Counted from the stretch's first letter, positions 19,896-28,916 are shown. The stretch is DNA of 64,000 nucleotides from Haloferula sp. BvORR071 (GCF_000739615.1 NZ_BATP01000032.1:124001-188000), one strand, 5' to 3'. Numbers and translations are program-made. The notes: a model not told the origin generated them from the sequence alone.

Positions 19896-19995
19896 GGCTT
19901 CCACTCCCTAGCACGGCTTTCCGCCGCCCGCTACTATTGGATAACTCATGCGCTGGCTTTGCAAATCCCCGCGCTGCGTCCATCTTCCCGCCGTC

Positions 19996-20370
19996 ATGAT
20001 CAAGTTCCTCCACACCCGCATTCGGGTGGTCGATATCGACCGCTCCATCGCCTTCTATGAGAAACTGGGCTACAAGGAGGCTCGCCGCCAGGACTCGCCG
20101 CAGGGCAACCAGCTCGCCTTCCTCGAGCTCCCCGGCAATGAAGTCTTCCTCGAGCTCTGCTACTCGCCCGACTACACCGACAAGTGCCCCGAGGACCTCA
20201 TGCACACCTGCCTCGGCGTGCCGGACATCGTCGAATACTGCGACGGCGTCGAGAAGGCCGGCATCGAGATCTGGCCCTCCGGCTGGCGGGAGAAGTTCAC
20301 CTCCGGTCAGCGCAAGATGGCCTTCGTGACCGACCCCGATGGCTACGAGGTCGAGATCCTGGAGCGCTGA
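19996..20370 (+). CDS. VOC-family (glyoxalase-like) protein
   Basis: The 124-residue protein carries one glyoxalase/bleomycin-resistance fold. MIKFLHTRIRVVDIDRSIAF starts the first beta-alpha unit (metal His in HTRIRV), FLELC supplies a Glu, HTCLGV starts the second half (His), and DPDGYEVEILE ends with the catalytic/metal Glu. The four putative ligands match glyoxalase I (lactoylglutathione lyase), which detoxifies methylglyoxal. The closeness to GloA is suggestive, but no partner gene is nearby. The start is ATG 19996; an upstream ATG at 19948 would add a stretch that does not look like the family. Confidence 0.85.
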   Translation: MIKFLHTRIRVVDIDRSIAFYEKLGYKEARRQDSPQGNQLAFLELPGNEVFLELCYSPDYTDKCPEDLMHTCLGVPDIVEYCDGVEKAGIEIWPSGWREKFTSGQRKMAFVTDPDGYEVEILER

Positions 20371-20387
20371 GTGGGGAAATATCGGTT

Positions 20388-20418
20388 CTGTTGATGTTTC
20401 GTCACAAAACATCAACAG
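20388..20418. promoter_or_regulatory. Perfect 12-bp inverted repeat, possible operator
   Basis: CTGTTGATGTTT (20388-20399) and AAACATCAACAG (20407-20418) form a perfect inverted repeat around a 7-base spacer. It lies between the VOC gene and the alpha/beta hydrolase gene, 37 bases before the latter's ATG. No T-run follows, so an operator is more likely than a terminator. Confidence 0.5.
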
Positions 20419-20454
20419 GCCATCCGCCCGGGCGGCTGCTACTCTAACCGGCGA

Positions 20455-21354
20455 ATGAAGGAAGACCTCCAACTGCAGCTCCCGGACGGGCGCCGCATCG
20501 GCTATTGCGAGTACGGCGCGCCGGATGGCCAGCCGCTCTTCTTCTTCCATGGCTGGCCCAGCAGCCGCTACCACGGCATGATGCTCCATCAGGCGGCGGC
20601 CAAGCGCGGCTGGCGGGTGATCGCGCCGGACCGCCCGGGCATCGGCCTCTCCGACCCTTTGCCAGGGCGCGGCTTTGCGGCCTTCCCCAAGGATATTGCA
20701 GGACTTGCCGACGGGCTGGGCATTGAGAAGTTCCGGCTCTTCGGGATCTCCGGCGGCGGGCCCTACACCCTTGCCACGGCCGCCGCCCTGCCGGAGCGGG
20801 TCCAAGCGGCTGCGGTCCTCTGCGGCGCGCCGCCCTTCGGAGGGCCGGAGGAAAGGGCCAACATGCACTGGGCCTACCGCATCTTGGCCGGGCTGAAACC
20901 CTTGCGCCGGGCGATCATGCCCGTGGTCCTCGGTGCCAGCCGCTGGATGATTGGCCGCGGCTCGCACCGCATCCCGATGTCCTGGGTCATGCGGAGCATC
21001 CCGGCCAGTGATCGCGCCGCGATCGCGGAGAACGCCTGCTGGGTCGATGTGTCCCGCAGTTACTTGGAGGCAGCCCGCAGCGGCTCGGCCGCCGTGCTAG
21101 AGGATGGCGAACTTTATCTGGAACCTTGGGACTTTGCTCCGGAGGACATCCGCGTCCCGGTCGGCTTCTGGCACGGCTTGGAGGACCGCAATCTGCCCTT
21201 TGAGGTCGCCCAGCGCCTCGCCGCCCGAGTCCCCGGTGCCACCGGGCACTGGATCGTGGGTGAGGGCCACTATTCCCTCCCGCTCCGCTTCCGGGATCAG
21301 GTGCTCGATTGGCTGGAGGACCCAGATCGGGATCCCGATTGGGACCCAGATTGA
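20455..21354 (+). CDS. Alpha/beta hydrolase
   Basis: The 299-residue protein has the alpha/beta hydrolase fold. FFHGWPSSRYHGMML carries the oxyanion HG motif, the nucleophile elbow is GISGGG (Ser in FGISGGGPYTLATAAAL), and the catalytic His is probably in VGEGHYSLPL near the C-terminus. A conserved DRPGIGLSDP follows the usual strand-3 layout. The likely acid is Asp in GLEDRNLPF. It has no signal peptide, so it acts in the cytoplasm on an unknown ester or similar substrate. The C-terminus ends in a repetitive acidic tail (DPDRDPDWDPD). Confidence 0.88.
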   Translation: MKEDLQLQLPDGRRIGYCEYGAPDGQPLFFFHGWPSSRYHGMMLHQAAAKRGWRVIAPDRPGIGLSDPLPGRGFAAFPKDIAGLADGLGIEKFRLFGISGGGPYTLATAAALPERVQAAAVLCGAPPFGGPEERANMHWAYRILAGLKPLRRAIMPVVLGASRWMIGRGSHRIPMSWVMRSIPASDRAAIAENACWVDVSRSYLEAARSGSAAVLEDGELYLEPWDFAPEDIRVPVGFWHGLEDRNLPFEVAQRLAARVPGATGHWIVGEGHYSLPLRFRDQVLDWLEDPDRDPDWDPD

Positions 21355-21422
21355 CCACTTGGTAGCAGATCGGGCTTGAGCCCTAGCTCCCTAGCAGGGA
21401 ATTTCCGACCTCTTCTTTCTTC

Positions 21423-22208
21423 ATGGACTGGTCTCACGCCATTTTCGGACCCGACCCTGCCGCAGGGGTCATGGTGGTCCTCATTCTCGTGCTGATCGAG
21501 GGGGTGCTCTCCGTCGATAACGCCGCCGTGCTGGCGACGATGGTGATGGGCCTGCCCAAGGAGCAGCAGGGCAAGGCGTTGAAGTACGGGATCATCGGCG
21601 CCTATGCCTTCCGCGGCCTCTGCCTCGCCTTGGCCGCTTGGCTGATTACCATCTGGTGGCTCGAGCCCGTCGGCGGCCTCTACCTGCTCTATCTCGCCTG
21701 GCAGCACTTCACGAAAAAGGAATCGCTCGAGGAGGAAGCGGCTGAGGCCGCCCGGACCGAGGGCAACTGGCTCTATCGCCACACCCTAGGCCGCTTGGGT
21801 CCCTTCTGGGCCACCGTCGTCGCGGTGGAGGTCATGGACCTCGCCTTCTCCTTGGACAATGTGCTCGCCGCGGTGGCCTACGTGAAGAGCTTCCCGATGC
21901 CCTCGAAGCTGATTCTAGTCTGCGTCGGCGTCTTCCTCGGCATCCTCGCCATGCGCTTTGCGGCCCAAGGCTTCGTGACCTTGATGCACAGGTATCCCTT
22001 CCTGGAGACCTGCGCTTTCGTCGTCATCGGCATCCTCGGGGTGAAGCTGCTCCTCAGCATCCCGCGGCACCTGCTGGCGGAGGGGCACACGGTCCGGGAG
22101 TTCCTTGAGAGCAAGTACTTCGATCTGGGCACCTCCGTCCTGACCCTCCTGATCTTCATTGTGCCGGTGGTGGTCTATCGGCTCAAGGGCAACACCCCGC
22201 AGACCTGA
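21423..22208 (+). CDS. TerC-family integral membrane protein
   Basis: This 261-residue protein has about seven membrane spans and the TerC hallmarks: LIEGVLSVDNAAVLATMV in the first span and VEVMDLAFSLDNVLAAVAYV in the middle, each with the acidic/Asn residues thought to bind metal. TerC/Alx proteins export Mn(II) or support metal loading of secreted proteins and confer tellurite resistance in some species. No ter cluster is present here, so a manganese role is more likely. The M14 peptidase gene follows 11 bases downstream on the same strand. Confidence 0.93.
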   Translation: MDWSHAIFGPDPAAGVMVVLILVLIEGVLSVDNAAVLATMVMGLPKEQQGKALKYGIIGAYAFRGLCLALAAWLITIWWLEPVGGLYLLYLAWQHFTKKESLEEEAAEAARTEGNWLYRHTLGRLGPFWATVVAVEVMDLAFSLDNVLAAVAYVKSFPMPSKLILVCVGVFLGILAMRFAAQGFVTLMHRYPFLETCAFVVIGILGVKLLLSIPRHLLAEGHTVREFLESKYFDLGTSVLTLLIFIVPVVVYRLKGNTPQT

Positions 22209-22219
22209 ATCGAGCGATC

Positions 22220-22957
22220 ATGGGCGGCGGCTTCGAAATTGAGTCCTTCCTCGCCGAGTTCGGCGACTTGGCCGCGTCGAAGGGCTTCACCCGCCGCCAT
22301 CTCTGCGACACCGCCGCCGGTCCGCTGCTCGCTTGGGAGCGTCTGGAGGCGGAAGCTCCCACCTACCTTTCCGCCGGCATGCACGGCGATGAACCGGCCG
22401 GCCCCCGCGCCGCGCTCGAGCTGCTCCGCTCCGGCCTCATGGACCGCGGCTCGTGGCTCGTCTGTCCCGCGCTCAATCCCACCGGTCTCGCCGCTGGCAC
22501 CCGCGAAAACGACACCGGCATCGACTTGAATCGCGACTACCTCGCCCTGCGCAGCCCTGAAGCCCGGGCCCACACCGCCTGGCTTGGCACCTTGCCCTGC
22601 CCGCGGCTCTTCGCCTCCCTGCACGAGGATTGGGAAACCAGCGGCTTCTACTTCTACGAGATCAATCTGGGCGTAGACCGTCCCGAGCGCGCCGCCTCCA
22701 TTCTCGGCGCCGTCGCCCCTTGGTTCCCGCCGGAGCCCGCCAGCCTCATCGACGGCCACGAAATCCGCAGCGCCGGCTGGATCTATCACGTTCCCGAGGC
22801 CGATAGCCCCGAGCACTGGCCCGAGGCCATCTTCCTCGCCAAACGCGGTTGCCCCGTCTCCTTCACCTTGGAGACCCCCAGCGCCAACTGCCTCGACGCC
22901 CGCATCGCCGCTCACGTCGCCGCCGTGAAGGCGGCGCATGCCTCGCTCGGAGGCTAG
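22220..22957 (+). CDS. M14-type zinc carboxypeptidase / succinylglutamate desuccinylase-like protein
   Basis: The 245-residue protein shows the zinc hydrolase motifs of the M14 family. These are GMHGDEPAGP (His and Glu ligands, about residues 54-63), NPTG, DLNRDY (substrate Arg), LHEDWE (third zinc ligand His) and the general base Glu in FTLETPS. There is no signal peptide. Related proteins trim peptides or act as aspartoacylases and deacylases; the substrate is not readable. It is probably co-transcribed with the TerC gene and is convergent with the next gene. Confidence 0.85.
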   Translation: MGGGFEIESFLAEFGDLAASKGFTRRHLCDTAAGPLLAWERLEAEAPTYLSAGMHGDEPAGPRAALELLRSGLMDRGSWLVCPALNPTGLAAGTRENDTGIDLNRDYLALRSPEARAHTAWLGTLPCPRLFASLHEDWETSGFYFYEINLGVDRPERAASILGAVAPWFPPEPASLIDGHEIRSAGWIYHVPEADSPEHWPEAIFLAKRGCPVSFTLETPSANCLDARIAAHVAAVKAAHASLGG

Positions 22958-23055
22958 CGTATTTTCGGAGATCTGGCGCAGACGAATCCCAGCTCCATCT
23001 CGCTCCCCTCATCTGGCAGGCCGCCGTCTGACGCGTTCCGTGTGGCGATCGGAAG

Positions 23056-23775
23056 CTAGAACCAATTCCTCACTTCCCCCAAAGCCATGACCAGAATCAA
23101 CGCTCCCGGAATGCACTCAAGGACCAGCAAGGCGAGCACCACAAACCGCAACTGCAGCCACCGTTCCCTCCGCCGCTCCGCGAAATAATAGGCCGCGCAG
23201 CCCACGAAAGGTGAGGCGGCACCAAGCACGATGATATACCCCAAAGGCGAGGGGATGAAATCCGGATAGCCAGCCTTTTTGTATTCGTCCTCTACCACCG
23301 CCATCAAGATCGGCGGACTCGCCAAGGCTGCGGCTGCGATACAGGTGAAGAGAGGCAGGGTGCGTGGCTGTTCCACATCCAGCCAATCCCCGGACGGAAT
23401 CTCTGCGGCTGCATCCGTCGGACCAATCCACCGCCACACCCACGCCAGGGAAGCTGGAACCTTGCCTTCCGGAGACGGGATCGGCTCCTGTGCGCGAGTG
23501 TAGCATCCGCCTCCCGTCCCTCCGTCCTCTCGCTCATGCCAGCGGTCGATCTCCTCCAGTTGGTCCACCCGCACCCGGTAAAGATCTCCCAATACTCGCG
23601 ACTTCACATCATCGCTCCTCACCAACGCTGGCTTCGAATCGATTTCCCGGAGCGCACCTTGGATCGTCCTTCTGCCGATTTGTTCTGCCTCCGCCATCCT
23701 CGCGCCCTCCGAGGCCCTGCGCCGGAGCGTGCCATAGACGAATACCAGAACCTTGCCCTCCGCCTCCCCGGACAT
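23056..23775 (-). CDS. GGCT/AIG2-fold protein with C-terminal membrane spans
   Basis: The first 110 residues of this 239-residue protein match the gamma-glutamylcyclotransferase/AIG2 fold, with VFVYGTLRRRASEGARM containing the YGTLR glycine loop and a probable catalytic Glu in DRWHERE. Three hydrophobic segments follow (LFTCIAAAALASPPILMAVV, YIIVLGAASPFVGCAAYYF and FVVLALLVLECIPGALILVM), so the enzyme domain is tethered to the membrane. I start at ATG 23775 behind GAGGGG; an upstream ATG at 23814 is less likely. The fusion of GGCT with membrane spans is uncommon. Substrate unknown. Confidence 0.75.
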   Translation of the reverse strand: MSGEAEGKVLVFVYGTLRRRASEGARMAEAEQIGRRTIQGALREIDSKPALVRSDDVKSRVLGDLYRVRVDQLEEIDRWHEREDGGTGGGCYTRAQEPIPSPEGKVPASLAWVWRWIGPTDAAAEIPSGDWLDVEQPRTLPLFTCIAAAALASPPILMAVVEDEYKKAGYPDFIPSPLGYIIVLGAASPFVGCAAYYFAERRRERWLQLRFVVLALLVLECIPGALILVMALGEVRNWF

Positions 23776-23963
23776 GACCCCCTCTAACACGATCCGGCAG
23801 AAATCACATTCCATTTGAAGAACTCATTCAAGCTCACCCCGACCCGCAAAATCCCACCTCACCCCGGTTTCTCCAGATCCCGTATGACAACCACGGGCGA
23901 CACCAAACCACTCTTCCAAATCCCGAGATTGATCCCGTCAACCGCGCCGCTAGCGTGCGCGAC

Positions 23964-26195
23964 GTGAAATATCTCCTGCTCCCTCTGTTCTTCACCGGAA
24001 GCGTCCTCGCCGCGCCGGTCGATGACTTCATCGCCGCCGCGAAATCCAAGCACGGCGAAGCCGGCGAAAAGGCCGCGCGTTTCCTGAGCGACCACATGCC
24101 CGCGCAGGATCGCGAGAAGCTCGATGCCGCCTTCCTCGCCGAGAACCTCGACCTCGCCTTCCAGGCCCGCAGCGAGTTCCCTTGGGCCAAGGATGTTCCC
24201 GAGGATGTCTTCCTGAATGACGTCCTGCCCTACGCCGTCTTCGATGAAACCCGCGAGGCCTGGCGCAAGGACTACATGGAAAAGGCCCGTTGGGTGGTGA
24301 AGGACGCCAAGACCATCACGGAAGCGACCCAGGCGCTTAACCGTGACTTCTTCAAGATCGTCAACGTCCACTACAACACCGGCCGCAAGCAGCCGAACCA
24401 GAGCCCCTCCGAGTCAGCCGCCATCGGCAAGGCGACCTGCACCGGCCTCTCGATCATCCTCGTCGATGTCTGCCGCTCGGTCGGTATCCCGGCCCGCGCC
24501 GCGGGCACCCCGCTATGGGCGAATGAGCGCGGCAACCACACTTGGACGGAGGTCTGGGACGGCGGGAAGTGGTACTTCATCGGCGCGGATGAGTACGACA
24601 AGGAAGGCCTCGACCGCGGCTGGTTCGTGAACGATGCCGGCCAGGCCAGCGAGCCGAAGTACGGGATCTATGCGACTTCCTGGAAGAAGGGCGACCTCGC
24701 CTTTCCGATGGTCTGGAATCCGGGCAGCAAGGATGTGGGCGCCGTGAGCGTGACCGCGCGCTACGCGAAGGCCCCGGGCGCTCCGGTGGATCTAGCCTAT
24801 CTTGGCGTGCGCCTCTTTGGCATCGGCAAGCCGGACCGCGTGGTGGCGAAGGTCATGGCGCTGGATGAAGGCGGCAAGGAGATCGGCCAAGGCGAGACCC
24901 GTGCCGGCACCTCGGACATGAACGACATGCCTCGCTTCCCGCTGAAGCCTGGCAGCAAGGTCCGCCTGCGCTTCACCGTGGAAGGGGTAACCCGCGAGCG
25001 GGTCTTCGGCCCTTTCCAAGGCAGCGAGCCGACCATCGATGCACTGTGGAACGAGCTCGGCGAGCCGATGACGGTGGTTCCTCCGCCCACTCCCGTATGC
25101 GCGCCTCCGGATGCCGCGGCACCGGCTGGATTGACGAAGGAGCAAGCGACGGAAACCGCAGCCAAGATCTCCAGCGAGCACCTCGCCAAGCTGCGCGAGG
25201 AGCGCAAGGACGAGTTCGACAAGATGGCCCTCACCATTGGCGACAAGACCATGCGCTGGCTGGAGCGGAGCTTCGGCGATGAACCGCAGGGCGGCCATAG
25301 CCTGTGGATCTCCATGCACGGCGGTGGCAGCGGTCCGTCCCAGATGAACGACGGCCAGTGGAAGAATCAGATCCAACTCTATCAGCCGGCGGAAGGCATC
25401 TACGTCGCACCCCGCGCTCCGACCAATACTTGGAACCTGTGGCACGAGAGCCACATCGATCCGATGTTCCAGCGCTTGATTGAAGACTACGTCGCCCTCC
25501 GCGGCGTGAACCCCGACAAGGTCTATCTGATGGGCTACTCCGCCGGTGGTGATGGCGTCTGGCAGCTCGCGCCGCGCATGGCGGACCGCTTCGCTGCCGC
25601 GGCAATGATGGCCGGGCATCCGAATGAGGCCCAGCTCGATGGCTTGCGCGACCTGCCCTTCGCGGTCTTCGTCGGCGGTGCCGACTCCGCTTACAACCGC
25701 AACAAGATCGTCGCCGAGCGCGCCGCCAAGCTGGATGAGATGGCGAAGGCCGATCCCGGCGGCTACGTCCACATGTCCCGTGTCTACGAAGGCCTGCCGC
25801 ACTGGATGAACAAGAAGGACGCCGAGGCGGTGCCATGGATGGCCAACTACACCCGCACTGCTTGGCCGAAGAAGATCGTCTGGCTGCAGGATGACGTCAC
25901 TCACGACCGCTTCTACTGGCTCAAGATCCCGGACGCCGCTGCCGCCAAGGCCGGTCAGAAGATCGAAGCCAAGGTCGAAGGCCAGACCATCACCCTCACC
26001 GGTGAAGTCCCCGCCAAGACCGAAGTCCGCCTCTCCGATGCCCTCGTCGATCTCGACCAGCCGGTAAAGATCATCGTCAACGGCACCGAAGCCTTCAACG
26101 CCAAGGTCCCGCGCAGCGCCGACGCGATCCGCAAGACCCTCGACGAGCGCACCGACCTTACCGCTGCGGCCACGGCCATCATCACGCTCCCCTGA
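23964..26195 (+). CDS. Secreted transglutaminase-like protease fused to an alpha/beta hydrolase (esterase-like) domain
   Basis: The 743-residue protein starts with a signal peptide (KYLLLPLFFTGSVLAAPV). A transglutaminase-like domain occupies about residues 90-230, with catalytic Cys in TCTGLSIILVDVCRSVGIPA, His in NHTWTEVWDG and Asp in FIGADEYD. A beta-rich linker follows, and an alpha/beta hydrolase at about 430-640 shows LWISMHGGGSGP (oxyanion site) and GYSAGGDGVW (nucleophile Ser), as in feruloyl-esterase or depolymerase-like proteins. The start is GTG 23964; GTG 23955 is the alternative and neither has a clear ribosome site. It could process extracellular or cell-wall peptides and esters. 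No binding partner is evident. Confidence 0.85.
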   Translation: MKYLLLPLFFTGSVLAAPVDDFIAAAKSKHGEAGEKAARFLSDHMPAQDREKLDAAFLAENLDLAFQARSEFPWAKDVPEDVFLNDVLPYAVFDETREAWRKDYMEKARWVVKDAKTITEATQALNRDFFKIVNVHYNTGRKQPNQSPSESAAIGKATCTGLSIILVDVCRSVGIPARAAGTPLWANERGNHTWTEVWDGGKWYFIGADEYDKEGLDRGWFVNDAGQASEPKYGIYATSWKKGDLAFPMVWNPGSKDVGAVSVTARYAKAPGAPVDLAYLGVRLFGIGKPDRVVAKVMALDEGGKEIGQGETRAGTSDMNDMPRFPLKPGSKVRLRFTVEGVTRERVFGPFQGSEPTIDALWNELGEPMTVVPPPTPVCAPPDAAAPAGLTKEQATETAAKISSEHLAKLREERKDEFDKMALTIGDKTMRWLERSFGDEPQGGHSLWISMHGGGSGPSQMNDGQWKNQIQLYQPAEGIYVAPRAPTNTWNLWHESHIDPMFQRLIEDYVALRGVNPDKVYLMGYSAGGDGVWQLAPRMADRFAAAAMMAGHPNEAQLDGLRDLPFAVFVGGADSAYNRNKIVAERAAKLDEMAKADPGGYVHMSRVYEGLPHWMNKKDAEAVPWMANYTRTAWPKKIVWLQDDVTHDRFYWLKIPDAAAAKAGQKIEAKVEGQTITLTGEVPAKTEVRLSDALVDLDQPVKIIVNGTEAFNAKVPRSADAIRKTLDERTDLTAAATAIITLP

Positions 26196-26208
26196 GTTCT
26201 CAAGCCCT

Positions 26209-26302
26209 GTGGAGGGCGGACACTTCTGTCCACCCCTCCACCCGGCTCACCCTGAACTCCCACCTGATCCGATAGGCGGCGGACAAAGTGTCCGCCTTCC
26301 AC
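26209..26302. repeat. Paired inverted repeat (GTGGA.GGCGGACACTT family)
   Basis: GTGGAGGGCGGACACTT (26209-26225) recurs inverted at 26286-26302 with one mismatch over 17 bases. Each arm also forms its own hairpin: 26209-26222 with 26227-26241, and 26278-26296. This is a small interspersed-repeat unit just after the transglutaminase gene. Confidence 0.6.
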
Positions 26303-26307
26303 AGCAA

Positions 26308-26340
26308 TAAAAAACCCGGCCTCCATTCGGAAGCCGGGTG
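26308..26340 (-). terminator. Intrinsic terminator of the PII gene
   Basis: Read on the minus strand, a GC-rich stem ACCCGGC/GCCGGGT (26333-26339 and 26314-26320) is followed by TTTTTTAT. It sits about 30 bases after the stop of the glnB-type gene. Confidence 0.8.
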
Positions 26341-26370
26341 CTTGGGGAAAATACTTGGGGAGGGTTTGGC

Positions 26371-26733
<363 letters not shown>

Positions 26734-26745
26734 TCAGCGACGCTT

Positions 26746-26763
26746 GAGCATGGCCCATGCCAA
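26746..26763 (-). promoter_or_regulatory. Sigma-54 (-24/-12) promoter of the PII gene
   Basis: On the minus strand the sequence TTGGCATGGGCCATGCTC has GG and GC exactly 12 bases apart, in the form TGGCATG-N5-TGC, close to the RpoN consensus TGGCACG-N4-TTGC. The predicted start of transcription is near 26737, about 19 bases before the ATG. This fits nitrogen control of a PII gene. Confidence 0.65.
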
Positions 26764-26977
26764 AAGCAGCTGGGATGTTTTTAAAACTATCCGAAGCTAG
26801 TCATAAAACCCTTTCTTGGCGAGAGCAAAACCAGTCAGCGTGAAGACTTTCCGGCGATCTGACGACTTTGGAACAATCCGCGAAAATTTCCGTCCGCTTT
26901 GCTGAAATCCCGGCTTCCGCGGGTCGGAAAAGCCCTCTAACATATCCCCTTGCTGGAGTTGGAAATCCGGCCATTCC

Positions 26978-27346
26978 ATGACTCCTCCATCCATCCCGCG
27001 CCGCCGCACCGGTTCCACCCAATTCGGACTGCTCCGGATGCTTGTGGCCCTGTCGCCAGGGTTCGGCAGCGGCCTGGTCATGGGAGCTCTCTGCGGGAGG
27101 CTGTCGCCTCTGCATTGTCCCGAGCCGCGTTGGGCTTGGGCAGCGGCGGGAGCGACGGCAGTGGTGCTCATCGCCTTCTTCGCTTGGCTGGACGCCCTGC
27201 TGAATCCTTCCCTTCCGAAACCTGATGGCCACCCTTCGTGGCGGGACCTCGGCAGGAGTGCTGGCTGGTTCGGACTGGGCCAAATCTTCGTGCTACCGGT
27301 CATCTTCTTTGTGACTGGGGGCATCGCGGAGAACTTCCTTCGGTGA
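26978..27346 (+). CDS. Small membrane protein of unknown function
   Basis: This 122-residue protein is not recognised. It has a basic N-terminus (IPRRRTGSTQF) and about three hydrophobic segments: MLVALSPGFGSGLVMGAL, WAWAAAGATAVVLIAFFAWL and GWFGLGQIFVLPVIFFVTGG. No motif points to a function. It is divergent from the PII gene (259-base gap) and lies 110 bases before azurin on the same strand. Confidence 0.7.
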   Translation: MTPPSIPRRRTGSTQFGLLRMLVALSPGFGSGLVMGALCGRLSPLHCPEPRWAWAAAGATAVVLIAFFAWLDALLNPSLPKPDGHPSWRDLGRSAGWFGLGQIFVLPVIFFVTGGIAENFLR

Positions 27347-27456
27347 GCTTTATTAAGGACCGCGCGGGCCAATTGGAAAAAAATCCCCCGTTTGGACTGT
27401 TGCTCCGGGCTGAAAGATTACTCACTTTCCCGGCGTACCTGAAGCGTTACCACTGT

Positions 27457-27909
27457 ATGAAGAAATTGATTTTGACCCTTTCCGCCGCCTGCATGGTGAC
27501 TGCCTTGCATGCTGAAGAGAAGAAGCTCGAGCTGACTGGCAACGACCAGATGCAGTACAGCACCAAGACTCTCGAAGTCACCGCCGGTGACAAGGTGACC
27601 TTGACCCTCAAGCACATCGGCCAGATTCCGAAGACGGCGATGGGTCACAACGTGGTGATCCTGAAGGCCGGCACCCCGGTCCCGACCTTCGCCACCAAGG
27701 CGATGACCGCCGCGGCCACCGACTACATCCCGGCTGATGAGGAGTCCAAGAAGCTGATCGTCGCCCACACCAAGGTGGTCGGTGGCGGCGAATCCGACAC
27801 CATCACTTTCACCGCCCCCGCTGAGGCTGGCGACTACCCCTACCTCTGCACCTTCCCCGGCCACTTCGCCCTCATGCAAGGTGTGCTCAAGGTGAAGGCG
27901 AAGGAATAG
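27457..27909 (+). CDS. azu: Azurin (periplasmic blue copper electron carrier)
   Basis: The 150-residue protein has a signal peptide ending at about residue 20 (CMVTALHA) and a mature cupredoxin of azurin type. The type 1 copper ligands are His in MGHNVVIL, Cys in YLCTFPGH, the following His and Met in ALMQG. The HIGQIPKTAMGHN and CTFPGHFALMQG blocks are close to proteobacterial azurins. It carries single electrons in the periplasm, for example between cytochrome c and oxidases or reductases. It is monocistronic between its own terminator and an upstream gene. The ATG at 27457 is clear, although no good ribosome site is seen. Confidence 0.95.
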   Translation: MKKLILTLSAACMVTALHAEEKKLELTGNDQMQYSTKTLEVTAGDKVTLTLKHIGQIPKTAMGHNVVILKAGTPVPTFATKAMTAAATDYIPADEESKKLIVAHTKVVGGGESDTITFTAPAEAGDYPYLCTFPGHFALMQGVLKVKAKE

Positions 27910-27938
27910 TCCTTCCGCTTTTCCCGATTGGTTTTTCG

Positions 27939-27974
27939 AAATCCCTGCCCGCTATCCAGCGGGCGGGGATTTTT
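27939..27974. terminator. Bidirectional terminator between azurin and the DsbD-like gene
   Basis: A long stem, AAATCCCTGCCCGCT against AGCGGGCGGGGATTT with one mismatch and an ATCC loop, is followed by T on one strand and preceded by A on the other. It can serve both convergent genes. Confidence 0.85.
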
Positions 27975-27975
27975 C

Positions 27976-28863
27976 TTATCGGCTCACGCTGCCTGCCGCC
28001 TCTTTCTCACACTCGGGGCAAGTCGCCGCAGCATTCGCAGCCACAGCCTTCTCGTCGTTGATCCCGGCGAAGCAGGGGCCGTCCTTCCACAGCGGCGTCT
28101 TGGAGATCAGCACGCCCGGCAGGTTCTTGATGCCCTTCGGCCCGTATTGCGCCCGGGCTGCGGTGATCTCGATCACGCCATCCTTCACCGTGGCCTTCTG
28201 GACCGGGGAGGAAGAGATCTGGCCGTCGCTGGAAAAGAAGTAGGGCTCGGTCGGTGCCAACGCCTGCCCGTCGGCCGGCGTCAGGCGCAGGCGGATCTCC
28301 TCGGCATCCACGGCCGAGAGCAACTCGAACTTCCAGTGGGCGATCGGCTGGGGTAGCTCGGCCCGGGCCTGGGCGAAAAAGGCCCGGTTCTCGGCCCCTT
28401 CCCGGGCCTTTTCGGCCTTGGGCAGGGTCAAAGTCAGCTCGGTCTTCCCCGGGTAGCAGCCATCCGCACAGGCCATCCAGGATGCGGTCGCCTTCAATTC
28501 CGCCGTGGTCGCGGCAAACTGCGCCGGCGGCGTGATCTCGACCATCAGCAGGACGTCCCGCTCGAAGCCGTGGACCGGGTGGATGGCCATCATGCTGCGC
28601 TGCGGGTAGGGCCACTGGATCGGACCAGCGCTGAAACCTTCCGGAAGTTGCCACTCCAGATTCACCGGGATCCCGGCAATTCCCGGATTCTTCCAGTAGG
28701 TGTGGAATCCGGGATGGTGGTGGATCTTGAGACCCACCGTGAAGGGCTGTCCGGGCGCGATGGCCGTTTGTTCGGAAATCAGGCTGACATCCACTCCCTT
28801 GGTGGCCGCGGGCTCCGCGAGGGCGGAGCACAGCGTGAGCAGTAGGGCGAGCAGTGGCTTCAT
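27976..28863 (-). CDS. Secreted DsbD N-terminal-domain (DsbD-alpha) protein
   Basis: The 295-residue protein has a signal peptide (MKPLLALLLTLCSALA) and a DsbD-alpha-like immunoglobulin fold, with FHTYWKNPGIAGIPVNLEW and the redox pair WMACADGCYPGK (CxxxCxPG). It lacks the membrane and thioredoxin domains of full DsbD. A CxxC motif near the end (CPECEKEA) could be a second redox site. It would accept or donate electrons in thiol exchange in the periplasm, probably with a partner such as a ScsB/CcdA-type protein encoded elsewhere. The adjacent azurin gene is convergent with it. Confidence 0.8.
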   Translation of the reverse strand: MKPLLALLLTLCSALAEPAATKGVDVSLISEQTAIAPGQPFTVGLKIHHHPGFHTYWKNPGIAGIPVNLEWQLPEGFSAGPIQWPYPQRSMMAIHPVHGFERDVLLMVEITPPAQFAATTAELKATASWMACADGCYPGKTELTLTLPKAEKAREGAENRAFFAQARAELPQPIAHWKFELLSAVDAEEIRLRLTPADGQALAPTEPYFFSSDGQISSSPVQKATVKDGVIEITAARAQYGPKGIKNLPGVLISKTPLWKDGPCFAGINDEKAVAANAAATCPECEKEAAGSVSR

Positions 28864-28916
28864 GGCTGGCCCATCAACGTCGCGGCCCGCCCCAAGCTGT
28901 CAAGGAAGTCCGCTCC

